Position numbers and translations under genes: made by a program. Of a stretch of 64,000 nt of DNA, positions 49,111 to 62,297 are shown piece after piece (position 1 is the first letter of the stretch; each line of letters opens with the position of its first letter). Origin of the DNA: Straminergon stramineum (lineage: Eukaryota > Streptophyta > Bryopsida > Hypnales > Calliergonaceae); assembly GCA_963920665.1 (NCBI GenBank), contig OY987267.1, positions 25,482,001-25,546,000 on the forward strand. The letters run 5' to 3'. A model generated the notes under the pieces. That model was given only the letters and a program-made list of their open reading frames with translations, was not told where the DNA came from and did not search any database.

Positions 49111-52100
49111 ATTTTACTAGTTGCAAGTATTTTATTAAGTCATGGATTTTGGGTGCTTTTGTTTTATTGAATGCTTCATTGTGTTTCTTTTTCCAATTGA
49201 ATTAATTGGAAATTACCTTTCTAAATTAAAAATGATGTCACTTAGGAAGGCAAGCATTAGTATTAATTCATAATTCATAGAAATTTATCGATGTTAAAAC
49301 TCTTTTGAATAATTGATGTCTTTTAAATGTATTGTCTTCTTTTATAATTGGATATTGAAGAAATTTGGGTTTTTAATTAAGAAGGATTTGTATTCATTTA
49401 TGGTATATGACTTTATTGTGAAATGCTCAATAATTTGCTTTCAATATTATTATATTTTATCATTAAACTATTATGTTTGCACAACAATTGAATTGCTCAA
49501 ATGTAATAACTTCATTTTGTCAATGTTTATGTTTATATGTATCTAATGATGGTCTTGATGTTGAAGTATGTGGGTTGTTCATGGAAATGGTGACACAAAT
49601 GTTTATTTAAGTTTTGGATAGTTTCTTTAATATGTTTCTATTGGAATATGAGAACATAGCAATTAATGAGATGCTTACATTATTAAGAATATATTCAATT
49701 AATTAAAAAAAAATTTGGCACAATTACAATCTTGATCCATCTTGTAAGGTTTGTATTTTTCCATAATAGTTGTTCAAAGTATATTCCTTAAGTCTTAGCC
49801 CTAACATGACTTTCTTTATCTATATCTATTTATGTTAAGTAAGAGAAATTATAAATAATAATTTCAAAGTGTAAATGTCAAAATCCAAAGGGAATTTGTT
49901 TGCTTTCAAAGAAAATTCATGGAGTTTGTCAATTTCCTCAAGAAGCATGCAATGTTGATCATAATAGAGAGAGAAACAAATTGCATTGTATCAATCCAAG
50001 TAGATTGGCTAAAGTATGAGAAAGAATATAAATAAATAAATAAATTCAAAGATAGATAGTGATGAATTTCCAAATTTTGATCAAAAAAATCTCATTTAGA
50101 AGAATTTAGTGTTAGATACCAATATAATCTACAGAAATTGATGAATGAAATTGAATTTTTTTGGATGAAAAATACCAATTAGTGAAACTCATAGATGAAT
50201 TTTTGGCGACTCCAAACAATATTTGAAGAGACTTTTCAATGAATAAAGAAATTTATTGCTATTATTAGATTTGGTGGAATACTTAACAATAATCATCTTC
50301 TATGTAGGATTTAGAGATACTAGATTTCAACTGCAAAGGCGGTAGGTTTGGGGTTATCAAAATGAATCCATCAACAATATTTCTATGAAGACCATGTCAT
50401 TTGAAACTTGGATTCATGTCATTCAGAACCCAAGTCCATGTTATTTAGAAGCTAAGTTCTTAAAGATAGAAAGTCCAAAATTGTCACCATCATCCAATAC
50501 ATCATGTAAACCAAGAATAGGATCCTACAATCCATTTGAGAATGAATATAATTCAACCTTATACTTTCTCTCAATCCCTTGAAATTGAAAATGCCTTCAT
50601 GCTAAAATATGATGGTACAATTGAGTCTTTTAAGTTAACAAGTAGGGGTTGGTACAAGGTGTCGGTGTTTTCTCTTCACCTTTGAGATAAAACGAGTACA
50701 ACCAATCTCTATAATGTTGGTTCAAAATTCTAACAATTGGATGTCTAAACGTTGTGCAATTGGATTCCTAAGCAATGGACAAGCATTCTTTAATAAGAAG
50801 TCCTAAGTATTCCTCTTGAAGTGAATAATTTCCAAATAGGAAATTAACCTTTAGTATAATAAGTTCGAACCAAGGGAGGCTTGTCAATGGGAATTTTATA
50901 TCAATAGAAAAATGATATTTGACTTCTAGTTCCAATTAGGGTTCTATTTCCAACTCAATTGCTCAATAATCCCAAATAAACATAATCTCCTAACTTGGAA
51001 AATATGAGCAATCAGTACTACATCAGCACTTCAAACTGTAATTGGGATTTGCAACTTAAAACCAATCAACTCCGCACAAAATGATTGGGATTCATATTCC
51101 ATAATTTTCAATTAACTCACATCAAGATTACTTAACAAAAATCACCACTTTTATAACACAACACTAAGCACCAATTAGGCATATAATTCTCATCATATTA
51201 ATTCAAAATTGGTGAACAAATCACCATTACACTTTCACAATTTATTTAACATTAAGCCCATCACCTTACAACATCTCACCAACTTGGATACACCATCTCT
51301 CACTCCAACTAACATTTTAATTATTCAGAATCCATCACCGAACTCTATACTGGAATTACTCAAAAATACTTCCATTGTCTCCTTCTCACTCCATCACTAT
51401 CACTTTGCAAACAAAAGAAAATACACAACCAAACTCAAGGTTGGGACACACACTTAGTTCCCTCAAAGTAGGTGGCAACAAAATGAAATCCCATCAACTT
51501 AATAGGAAACACTCGAGTGGTTACCAAATTGGAACTTAAACTGCCAAAGCAAATACCTACTTGGAACCACATTCCAACAATCAACCTATTGGCTCCAACT
51601 TGGCACCTTTGACTTTCCTAATTGGCACACGTGCCACCTCACCCAACTCCCTACTTTGACAAGAAAAATGCCACTAAGGCAACCTCCAAATGGCCAAATA
51701 ACATCCCAAATTGTCAATTTGGACACAAAGCTAACAATTAGCCTACCAAAATGAGATAAATTCACACTCAAAAACATACAAAAAACACAAAAAAATAGAA
51801 CCCATTTAGAAATTCTTCAATTCCAAATTTCAACTAAGATTGATAAAAATTGCAAAAGTAGGGGTTTTGGGACCAACTTAGGCCAAAACTCTAGACCTTG
51901 AAGTGAAGTTGCTACCTTCAAACTTTGAACATGTTTAAGTTGTAGAATATTGAATTCCTTTTCTAAAATGGTAAGACATTTTGTAATTGTACCTCCCTAA
52001 CAAAAGTTATAGGTGGATGAAGTTTCAACTATAATTCATCATATAAAACTTCATCTAAAAGTTTCTACTAATCGATATTTACAAATATATTGACTTTCAT

Positions 52101-52150
52101 TTTGGGGGGGGTTCTAAATTGTACCAGAATTTTGAGGTTCCTTTTGTACT
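49111..52150. other. AT-rich intergenic DNA, no gene seen
   Basis: Only short frames in low-complexity sequence are present. The part at 51180-51780 is unusually C-rich on the plus strand, but no motif or repeat partner was recognised. Confidence 0.4.
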
Positions 52151-52154
52151 TCAA

Positions 52155-53079
52155 CCCCTAAAGTTCCTTGACTACCCTATCACCAAAAAACCTCAAAAAC
52201 TGCCATTTCTAATACAACTACCAAATTTTTGGAAAATATCATTTTTGGACACATGTAACTGTATGATCTTGTAGTACACTATATTGAGAAGATGTGGAAA
52301 AAAATTCAGAAAATTCCACTTGGTAGATTGCAAGATATTAGCATTTGAAGTCACAAAAATCCTTTTTGGGGCCCAATGAAAAAACGGGCAGTTGCACTTC
52401 ACAAGGTCACATTTGTATGAAAAAATGTCCAAAATGATGGTGCTTCTTTAGATTCATTCTTCAATGCAAGTTGGCTACATGCTTGAAAATTTTCAGATCA
52501 TTTGGAAGTGTGCAACATATAGGAAAAAAATAGTAAGTAGAAAGATGTAGAGAATGATTCAAAATACTAAATTGTTAACAATTTATTAATGGAATTGAAA
52601 ATTCCCAATCCCAATGGTTGTAATGTTGTAATAAAAAATCTACATCTAATGTTTTAATTTTTTTCCCAAAATATTGAAAATTGAGTTAAATAAAGGACTT
52701 CAAAGTTTATTTTAGAGTAGAGAATCCATACTTGCCCGCAAACTAGAACATCTCATAACTTTTGACTCATTGATCAAAATGGAATGATTCAAAGCTTTCT
52801 ATGTATATATAAATCTAGAAAACCAATTTCAAATTTTATTTTTGAAAAAAACAATTTTTTCAGATCTGCCCAGACTGCCCGAGTTGAGAAACAAACTACA
52901 TATTAGGCCATAACTTTTGACTTATATTTCTAAATTCCCTGAAATTTTGTGCACATGAAAGATATTCCTCGTCCACACCTTCTATTAAAGCTTGGGCCAA
53001 AAACATGGAAATCTCTAGTCACATGTACCTGCCCAAAAAATTTATGTTGCCAAAAAAAAACACCTTTGTCCTTTAGGGG
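52155..53079 (+). mobile_element. TTAA-flanked non-autonomous element, family A, copy 2
   Basis: The element is 925 bp, left flank TCAA (52151-52154, probably mutated TTAA), right flank TTAA (53080-53083). Left end CCCCTAAAGTTCC; complement of right end CCCCTAAAGGAC. It aligns along its length with 38732-39640 (AAACTGCCATTTCTAATACAA, GACACATGTAACTGTA, GTAGATTGCAAGATATTAGC, GGACTTCAAAGTTTATTTTA). It preserves an inner portion near its right end (about 52900-53060) that is shorter in copy 1. Confidence 0.8.
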
Positions 53080-53342
53080 TTAATTGGATGAATCTTTAGT
53101 TAGTACTTCTCATCCAAAACTACCCTTCTAGACTATCAAATTTCATTCTTCTCTATCTTATTTGTTTGTTTTTTTAATTATTTTTTAAGTATGAGATGGT
53201 TTTGGAAACCTCTAAGGATTTTTTAGGAGAATTTGAATTTAGAGTTTGAATTTTGTAAATTTAAAGGGTTTGATTTGAACAACTGATTTCTAATTAACCA
53301 ATGGTTTTTGAAAAATCACGTAACTGAGATTCCATATTTGCT

Positions 53343-56300
53343 ATGACCCCATTTGCCAACACCTATATCGCAATTGTATTGTATGCCCTATCTTGCTCCG
53401 TTTTTGTTGTTTTTGTTGTAGTCTTTGCATACCGCTTAATTAGCAACTTTCACAATGAAATGTGTAAGTCCAATCTATGTTCTATTCTATTTCATAACCT
53501 ATTTTCTTTTCTATTTTCTCTCTTTGATTTTCTTCTGTATCATGGGTCCAAAATTTCCACTCTAGCATGTGTCCTTCTCCTAATGAACTTGGCACATCTG
53601 CACAATGTTAGTAATTCCTTTATGGATGAACTATTGTCCTTCTTGAGACTGGATATATTGCCTCCTTCAAATGGATTATCAAAGACCCGTCATGAAGTAC
53701 GTCACTTCATTAATCAACTAGGTTTGTCTTTCAATACCATTCATGTGTGCCGCAATGGATGTGTTCTTTTTTAGAAAGATAGAGCAGGTCTATTGGAGTG
53801 TCCAAAATGTAATTCATCGAGATATGTCGTAGGAAGTACTTCTATTCCTATGAAAGTGTTGAGGCATTTTCCTTTAATTCCAAGATTACTAAGAATGTAT
53901 TGTTGCAGAGACATAGCTTCCCTCATAAAGTGGCATGATAAAAATGCATCCACTAATGGAAAAATTCGCTTTGTATTAGATAGTCTAGCATGGAAAGAAG
54001 TGAGGAACATTGATCACAATTTTTACAAGGATAGTAGGAATGTGAAACTCGGATTAGCTTTGGATGTCTTGAACCCCTTCGTTGACAAGTCAACAAAATA
54101 CTCAACATGGCCAGTCTTTCTTCAGAATTACAACTTACCAGGTTGGATGGTCATGAAACGTTTTTTTGTGATGCTATCACTTCTAATACTAGGGAAAGAA
54201 TCAGTTAGGTCTAAGAACATTGATGTTTACTTGGAACCTCTTGTGGATGAGTTGCTCATACTGTGGGATGGAGTACCTGCGGTTGACATGTCCAGTAGTC
54301 CAGATGTAAATAACTTCACATTGAGAGGGATGTTGTGGACCATTCATGATTATCCTGCCTATGGTTTAATTTCTGGATGTACCACAAAGGGCTATCAAGG
54401 CTGTCCCATTTGTTGTCCTTAGGTGAATTCCCAGTATTCTAAGAGTTTGAGGAAGAATATCTTCCAAGGTCATCGACAGTATTTGCCTTATAACCATCCT
54501 TTCAAATTCATGAAAAAAGCCTTCAATGGCAAAGAAGATCATAGTGGTAGCCCTACTAGAGTGTTTGGTAAAGAACATCGAAGAAGGGGTGAAGCAAGGC
54601 AAAGGTGGTTGCAATATGGGGGAATAGCTAGAAGCGAAAATGATCCTGTCAAATGACACGGTGTTAAGTGGCAGTGACTTCAGTTCGCATTGCCTTATTG
54701 GGACATATGTTACTAACTCCTTCTGTAATTGTTTAATGTACATGTGGTACAAAATATTACAAAGTTATAAATCACTACTAACATTAAGAACAATGCAAAT
54801 ATACAACTTCATTTAATATAATTTGGCAATGGTAGGGAATTTCTGTCATTAAAGAGAGAAGACGAAAAATGTTTCTAATTGGTCTACATACGGAATTGTT
54901 TTCTTTGTCTTACTTTTACATTGAAATTAGAAAGGCAGGACAATATTCTTCACTCTGGTCACACTTTTTTTTTCTAATGCCAATGTCTTTTATTTTGTGG
55001 GTCATCCTTGCAAAAACTTCTCATATGGCATGTATTAAATGTTATGCACTGCGAAAAGAACATTGCAGAGAACCTTTTGAGTACCTTGCTCAATTTAAAA
55101 GATAGACCAATAGTTCGGAACAACATGAAAGAAGTAGGTTGCAAAAGAGCTTTACATATTCGGCAAGCCAAACCACCACAAACAGGTTTCCATGTTCCTA
55201 CAGCTCCTTACATGCTAGCAACAGAGCAGAAGAGGACACTAATATAGAGGTTGAGGAACTTGAAAACACCTACAGCTTATATGTCGAATTTGAAGTCCCG
55301 AGTAGACCCTGATGGAACAATCCATGGTTTGAAGAGCCATGACTATCATGTACTTCTACAACAACTTCTTCCCATTTGCATTCATGGATTATTGCCTAAC
55401 AAAGTCATGAAAGTTGTTTTGCACTTGAGTTATATTTTCAAAAAAATTTGTTCAAAGGTGTTGGACCTAGAGCAAAAAAACTCCATGCAAGAAGAAGTGG
55501 CTATAGCAATGTGTTTGTTAGAACGTGAATTCCCTCCTTTTTTGATTCTATGACGCACTCACCTATACATTTAGTAGAGGAGTTGCACTTGTGTGGTCCA
55601 ATCCATAATCGGTGGATGTACCCTCTGGAGAGGTACATGAAGTACATGAAGTCATATGTACATAATAAGGCATAGCCTGAAGGTTGTATGGCAAGCGGAA
55701 CTGCAATGGAAGTGGGACTCGGTCTATCCATGGAATACATTCTCAAATGTAAATCAACACGAAAACGTGTTTGGGATAGGGAGGAGGAACGTAGAGAAAG
55801 TGGCGAGGTTGCTTGCATTGCTTACAAGAGTAGGCATTTGTCAAGTGAAGAACATGAGTAGGCGCACTCTTGTATCCTCAGTAACAACACATGCTTAGAC
55901 AAACTTAGAGGGTGTGTCACTATGACCTTCACCTATGTGTTCGTTTTGTTATTCTTGTTTCTCTACTTTCTTGCGCAAAGAGGTAGTTTCAACTTTGACG
56001 TGCTCCAATCCACTTGAGTGCGCTTATATGTTACAAAAATCAAAGGATACAAAATTCATGCAAACTGAAATTGATGATGGGAAATTTGCCATGCCATGCC
56101 TTGACCGCAAAATACATGAGCATCTATCCTCAGAAAGAAGTAGTGCAAGAGCATTATACAAGCGCAGAGTGCACCCAAGACAAAGAAAGCGTTTGAATTA
56201 CCCTCCTCAATTGATAGACATTCCCAATTTCGAAGTGTGGTTACATAATCTTGTACAAATAGGGAATGAGACGTTCGAGGATGATGTGGTCGACTTGTCC

Positions 56301-57009
56301 ATGCCTCCTAGTTTTAGAACGAGGTCCTTCAAGTCCATGAAAGCATGTGGCAAGCACTTCCGCATGTCCAGTGCAGACAGAAAATTGTCGACAGCGGACT
56401 TGGGAATAACTGTTACACGCAAAACATTGCAATAGAGCAGTGCTTTCGATAGAAATAGTATAGCTGGACCAGTGATGTATTTTGGAAAAATCAAGGAAAT
56501 TGTAGACTTAGACTACGAACATCTAAAGCCCATACTGCTACTCTGTGATTGGGTTGCACTAATTTCAAGAGGACCGATTGCTTCTATGAAAATAGACAAT
56601 TACGGTTTCACTTTGGTTAAGTTAAGTAGACTCATGTCGAGGTCAACAAATTCATTTGTTTTCCCTATGCAAGCATCTCAAATTTTCTTTGTAGACGTAG
56701 GGGACAATCCTCATTGGTCAATAGTTGTCTACATGGATCAAAGGTCCGTCCAAGTATATGAGGAAGCTAATCTATGTTGCACTCTTCTAGTTTTTGACTA
56801 GAAAGACAGAGTTTTCGTAGAAGAAAGGTATGAATCTGATGAAGCAGACGTTGGATGTAGTGAGGAGAGAGGGCAATATATCATTGAGGAGGAATTAGCA
56901 GCAACAAAGGTTTGTGCACAATGTGATGCGCAAGAAGTATTCGAAGATGGATCAGACGACGACACGTTCATGGAATTCGATGTAAATGACGATGTAGAGC
57001 TCTGCAAAT
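53343..57009 (+). pseudogene. CACTA (En/Spm) TNP2-type transposase, broken
   Basis: Segments in order match plant TNP2. A zinc-knuckle-like tract HVCRNGCVLF-stop-KDRAGLLECPKC leads into a Transposase_21-like block with WPVFLQNYNLPGWM, SKNIDVYLEPLVDELLILWD and GMLWTIHDYPAYGLISGC, ending KGYQGCPIC. Then come YLPYNHPF, VMHCEKNIAENLLSTLL (55030), a DUF4218-like tract ICIHGLLPNKVMKVVLHLS with the shifted continuation HLCGPIHNRWMYPLERYMKY (from 55560), and a DUF4216-like end NYGFTLVKLSRLM, FVFPMQASQIFFVDVGDNPHW. Stops at 53773-53775 (in place of the usual Trp), 54421-54423 and 56433-56435, plus frameshifts near 54660, 55550 and 55900, make it nonfunctional. An acidic C-terminal tail follows to 57009. 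Confidence 0.8.
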
Positions 57010-58698
57010 GATTAGCGAACCTACACGTACATTGACTTTGAATTCATTAGCAAGTAGAGGAGGAGAATTGTTAAGGAGAAGGCCAAGTTTTGGTCACATC
57101 ATTCATCTTCATACACATCCACTATGGTTTTGGACAAGTGAACACGTAATGATGAATTGTAGGTCATCATGATCATTGTCGGAGAATTGTATGAAGTCTT
57201 TATCTTTGTTCTTTAAATTTTTTATATTTTCAGTGAGTGCCCTTCAATTGGAGTTGCAAAAGCATACTTATTCATCGACATAGAATACTGTAATTATTTC
57301 AATGAAATTTTTTCCATAGTACATGAGCTTAGTACCTAACTTTATGGTTGTCTTCGACTTCAGTTTGTCAATGTCAGACAGGTGAACACTATACAGAGAA
57401 GAGGTTGGCATTTAGGTTTCCTTGACATAGTACTAACAAAAGTTGTATAGCATTTTTTTCCGTCATCCATGTGCTACCTATTCAGGTGTGGAAAATCCCT
57501 GTAGTCATGCAAGAAAGTACCATTAGTGTTTTAAGAATTCTTTGGTGACACTCTAAGTGTAATAGTTCCGTCAATGAGGTGTCTTGTTCATGACTAGTGC
57601 ATTGTTTTTGTTGCCTTTGTCATAGGCCTTTTTTTATTCATCTCTTGTATAGGGTAAGTTTGAATGGAACAGACGGGTTTTATAATGGAGAAGCAAGTAA
57701 ATTACATATTCGAAAGTGTTTACAAAGAAATTGATGAAGCCACACTGAAAAAGTATGGTAGCTCCAAGTGCATGTCATTGAATTTGTAAGATACATCATT
57801 TATGCCCGAACGTAATTGTTTAGAGTCTGCAAACATTAGGATGGGCACCGCATGATTCTGTCCATTGAGATGGAGGGTCCTCCTTGTCTATTGCTTGTAC
57901 AATGTGCACTTGATTTGAAGAGTGGGTGTTGATGAATGGTTCATGAACATTATATGTGTTATAGCTTCCCTATGTAGTCTTGTAAGTGTTCACTATAGTG
58001 TATATTGGAGAGTTGGTTCCGAAATGCAAATCCTAAGAGAACTTCAGCATTGTTGTCGTCCACTCTCTTAAATTAAGTGAAATATTTGATAAATATTAAC
58101 AGTAGAAGTGACAGTCGCATGACAAGAGGCTTTGTTGTGATCAAAGTGCGAAAATGAATGAAACAACTAAAGCATTGGCAAACACGGTGAAGTATGATTG
58201 GTCTGGAAGAATTTTATTTTAATTTCTATCTTTAGGGGACCCACCGTTAAGGCATTAACCCACATTTCTACTGTTTCTTTTGACAATGTACATGGACTAC
58301 AAGTAGACGAAAATCAAAGTACCTTGTCCAATAAGAGAATGTTCATGCACTTCTAAAGTCGCTTTTCAAAACAAGAATGGTGGTCCCGGAATTGCCAATA
58401 AAAAAAAGGGCAAGATGCATCCAGTTTTCATAAATTTCATTGCTTCCCGAAAAAGAAAATTTTAAAGAACAATTGACAAAATTCTGTAGCGATTTATTCC
58501 CAAAAGTACTTCATCAACAATAACTGAAGGAACCATCCAACAACAGAGACCAGAAATGCCATATTTTCAACACTCACCTTCAAAGACATGCATTGTGCAC
58601 TTCACTTTGTTGAATAAGACTATCGTGCATGACCTTCCAGTAAAATAACCCATCTTTCAATAATTCCATACTGAAGTTTCATCCTTAAAAACCCCTCA

Positions 58699-58711
58699 TC
58701 TCTTGTAGTGA
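58699..58711 (+). mobile_element. CACTA element right terminus
   Basis: ATCTCTTGTAGTG at 58699-58711 is the complement of CACTACAAGAGAT. It lies 1.7 kb downstream of the transposase relic in the expected orientation. Its last base is the exact point where homology to the family B TTAA element begins, so the CACTA element inserted into that element. The matching left terminus was not found upstream of 53343. Confidence 0.7.
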
Positions 58712-59226
58712 GATCACATAGGAAAAGAAAACATAACAATATCACTTATGGAGTGAAAGATTATAATGTTTGACCATGAGGGTATTAAAACTGCAAAAAT
58801 GATGTGAAGCCTTTCAATCCTCTTTTCACAAGTCAAATCTAAAAATTTGGTGACCAAAAACATATGAGGTTAGAGGGCCTAACATGCATAACCCCAATCA
58901 ATTTATGGCTTCTCAAAATCTACTCTAAAATTTTTTTAAATGAATTTTGAATGTGATTATTTCTCCAAGATCTAGTGTATTTGAGGCTCATTTCCAAAAG
59001 CCCTCAATACTACAGAAAGTCAAGATTGAAATGGGTACCCTTGCATAAAATTTTGAATAGAAAAATCACTATCATTTATTTTCAAAATCGGATTTTTGAT
59101 GCTAAAACTAGACTTCAAAAAGAACTTCCCGAAAGTACAAACTACTAAAAATAGCAAATTGGTTAGGTTTTATTTAACTTCAAAGTTTTGCAAACACCAC
59201 ATTTTGGTGCCTTGGACATTTAGGGG
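58712..59226 (-). mobile_element. Family B TTAA element, truncated by the CACTA insertion
   Basis: Reverse-complement match to about 500 bp of the left part of 32806-33452, ending GGACATTTAGGGG then TTAA (59227-59230). The distal remainder is missing and would be expected on the far side of the CACTA element. I did not find it in the window. Confidence 0.7.
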
Positions 59227-59494
59227 TTAAGAAGCATACCTGCATTAAATGTACAATTTTTTTTTTGGCCATATGGCCTATATGTATGGGCCCATCAAAG
59301 AGGCATGGCTGGGCTTGGACTTGGCTTAACGGCTCTATATTACAGGAGTATTCAGGCAAATAGTCTATTGAGTAAAATACCGGCAGTCATTCCTGGCCCT
59401 TCACTTGGGTACTTTTACTCAAGATTTTTTTAGCTATCATCCTCTAGCACTGAGAGTTGAGCTCGTACCATTAGATGGGATTCAGTTGCCTTGG

Positions 59495-59705
59495 AAGACC
59501 GTTTCAAGCTAGTTCCCCAGGCTAAGAACCAACCAGGTCTGGTCAGAATTTAAAACTATTAAAAAATTATAAAAATTAAAAGAATATTTATTTTCATTAT
59601 TTGACATGGCCATCGCCTGACCATGTCAACGAGCTACTATGGCCAGATTCCCACAGTCCAAGAACTTGTGGGAACTTGTGGGCTTCCACAATAGCTCATT
59701 CTCTT
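59495..59705 (-). repeat. Short dispersed repeat M, copy 2
   Basis: Inverted copy of 25205-25470. On the plus strand it reads GCTAGTTCCCCAGGCTAAG, AACCAACCAGGTCTGG, an AT-rich centre, GACCATGTCAACGAGC and CCCACAGTCCAAGAACTTG. It is slightly shorter in the AT-rich centre. Confidence 0.6.
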
Positions 59706-59845
59706 CTAATGTGAGACACTAGCACATTGTGCACTATTTTTTGTGGGGGCGCTTTTGTTCTAAACATATTGGGTGGCCTCGTGGCTTCTTCCTCCTCTCA
59801 ATCTAACACTGCTAATACTCACATCTTGGAATAGTTGGAGATTAA

Positions 59846-59986
59846 TCCTTGAAGGACAAAACCCCCATGACCAAGGTAATCACCAAAGTTGCTTCAATTA
59901 AAGAACCAATAGGTGCATTTTGTGTTTCTACAGTGAACAATGATGTCATCCATCAACCACTTTTTGGCTTCATTGTCCTTCAAGGG
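59846..59986. mobile_element. Minimal TTAA-flanked MITE, 141 bp
   Basis: TTAA at 59842-59845 and 59987-59990 enclose 141 bp. The left end TCCTTGAAGGACAA and the complement of the right end CCCTTGAAGGACAA form a 14-bp inverted repeat with one mismatch. The interior has no repeat partner in this window. The terminus is a variant of the CCCCTAAAGGAC ends of families A and C. Confidence 0.75.
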
Positions 59987-59990
59987 TTAA

Positions 59991-61039
59991 AGTATCTAAT
60001 TTTGTAGTCTCTTGTTCTACATGTGAAAACAATGACAAGTGTTGTGTACTATAGACACCTTGTATACACAATTCAACTAACTACCTATTAGTGGGTTTGT
60101 ATGGGTGAAAGTGAGGTGCACAAACTCATGAAGAATTTTTGGACACTTGACGAATACCTCAATTTGTTTTGGAAAATTATCATTCTCACTATCAACTATA
60201 GAATTTTAGCATTATCATGGAAAAAACAAATATCATGGAAAAATCATTTTTGAACAATATCAAGGAAATAGCAAATATATGGTTCTTTAGCACAACTGTA
60301 TACAAAGTCGATTTTTGCTTTGTCAAAAATTTGGATATTTGATGGTCTATCAATTACATTATAATTTTGCATGGATATTAGCAATAAGTTGAAAATGATA
60401 GAGGAAGCAAAATATAGTCTTGATAAGTAATGTTTATGGCTTAGAAAATATCAAATGGGTGCCTAGTTCATAGGATGTTCCAGAAAAGGTCTTTTTCTAA
60501 ACTATTTTTTTCCCTCTTTGATTTTTTTCAAAATACCTTGGTTTCTCTCTTTGACTTTTTTCTTGAGATATTTTTAGATTTCATAATGTTGACTCTAGTA
60601 CTACTATTTGTCTTCTAATTGACTCAAAATTTTAAATTGTCAATAACTTGTATTAAGTGTACACTAATGTCTTTTAATTTGGTCAACTCATTCCTTCTTC
60701 TTTCCTATTTTGAATTAAAAGTCAAACCTTGATTAGTGTCAATTCCATCTCCTCACTACAACCTCAAATTTTGTAACTTTTAAGTTAATTCCTTAGACCT
60801 TCATACAGCTCTACTCCTTGTTCAACTTGCTTATCAACTCTATAATTTTGCTTTCTCTTTTCTCAACTTGGAAACTTGATTTGTTCCCATTCAGATTCTT
60901 TATCCACTCTGCTTTTCTTCTATTAATGACAGGTCATGTTGCACGACTTGGCAAAACATGCACTCAGTCAAGCTAAACTTGACTCAAGTATGAACAAGAA
61001 ATACAAAACAATGCTAACTTAGAATTTTAGATTTTTTGG
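59991..61039. other. AT-rich intergenic DNA, no gene seen
   Basis: No reading frame, terminal repeat or tandem array could be recognised in this stretch. Confidence 0.4.
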
Positions 61040-61524
61040 TATCTGTGAACCATCAAATTGGTTCACAATTTAAAAATCCAAAAATATAAACATTAGGCAT
61101 GAATTTACAAATCCGGAAGTATTAGTACTCCGGATTAAGCCATAACCATCAATTAGGGAGTTTTCTGCTAAATAACAATGGAAACTTCATGAGGTTAGGG
61201 CAAGATGCTAGAAAATGTAATTAGGAGGAAATTAGGGGAAATTCTAGGGAAGAAATGGGGAGTTAAAAATAAAAAAAGGTTAAGCAAGATTTGGTAGAGT
61301 AACCAAATTAGGCTAATAGTAAAATGATGAGAAAATGAAAACAAAAAATGAAAAATGAAAATGAAAACAAAAGACTAGAACTAGGAAATGAAACTAATAG
61401 TAAATTAAAAACCACAAAAATAAGAAATAAGAAAAAACACAAAAGAGGTTAGTTAAACTAAAACTATGACTAAAACACTAGTGTAGTGGGTAAAACATTA
61501 AAATAGTGCTAGAAACACTAAAAT

Positions 61525-61690
61525 AGGATTTTACAGTAAGTTAGAGGGTTTTACAGTAATTTAGAGAGTGGAACACTAAAATAGCGCAATTTACACTAAA
61601 TTAGCGGATTTACAGTAATCTAGCGCGATTTTCACTAATTTGGCGCATTTTGCACCAAATTAGCGGATTAACAGTGAATTAGTGTAGGAT
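61525..61690 (+). repeat. Short degenerate tandem repeat, period about 20-25 bp
   Basis: About seven iterations of a TTTACAGTAATTTAGCG-like word (for example TTTTACAGTAAGTTAGAGG, TTTACAGTAATCTAGCG, TTTTCACTAATTTGGCG). The corresponding stretch of repeat L copy 1 (about 20765-20920) shows decayed CTAAATTA iterations. Confidence 0.6.
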
Positions 61691-61772
61691 GAAAGTAGTT
61701 TAGAAAATTAATCCATTAGAAAGTTGGATATAGGCAAAATTAGGGTTTGGATTCCTCTCTCTCTCAACTCTC

Positions 61773-62297
61773 TCAACTCTCTCTCAATTTTCCCAACTTT
61801 ATCTGCATGTGTGTTGGAGAGCATTTTGGGTGATTATGGACATTTTTAAAGCATGAGGAGCTAGAGACTAGGAGGAGGGAACCAAGGTAGAACAATTTAC
61901 CGAGTAAGTCACTATTTTTTGAGAAAAAATGATGAAAGAATGAGGGGAGTGAGGTCAGATGGGGATTGGAGTGGAGAGAATTAGGGTTTTGATGATATGG
62001 GAGGGGACTGCCAACTTTGGTGACTGATTGCGGAAGATTGGAAGAGCGGAATGGGCTAAATTTTTGGGAGGATGGAGAAGGGAAAGTCATCTTTCCAACA
62101 AGATAAGTCTCGACCGATTCTGAGGAAGGACGAGGACGGAGCAGCCGATTTAGTACGAGGAGGTCAAGCTGCCTCCGCCACAGAAGATTGACGACTTTGG
62201 CAAGAGACTGTGGGAGTTCGGCGAAGCGGATCAATGTGAATTTTGGTGAGGAGAAATATGGGGAAGTCAGCTTTCCAACGAGACAAGTCTCACCCAA
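61773..62297 (-). CDS. 174-codon ORF with an internal duplication, inside repeat L
   Basis: The product contains two related segments: GETCLVGKLTSPYFSSPKF, followed by ELPQSLAKV, and VETYLVGKMTFPSPSSQKF, followed by NLPQSVTKV. They reflect a DNA duplication of about 180 bp that is also present, in decayed form, in the other copy of repeat L (about 20188-20490), where it is not open. The frame is Ser/Pro/Leu-rich with no known domain. Most likely it is noncoding transposon sequence that is open by chance, less likely an element-encoded protein. Confidence 0.2.
   Translation of the reverse strand: MGETCLVGKLTSPYFSSPKFTLIRFAELPQSLAKVVNLLWRRQLDLLVLNRLLRPRPSSESVETYLVGKMTFPSPSSQKFSPFRSSNLPQSVTKVGSPLPYHQNPNSLHSNPHLTSLPSFFHHFFSKNSDLLGKLFYLGSLLLVSSSSCFKNVHNHPKCSPTHMQIKLGKLRES

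Noticed and set aside
54366..56494. Minus-strand frames over the 53-57 kb transposase
   Set aside because: Shadows of the plus-strand TNP2 relic, with no domain of their own.
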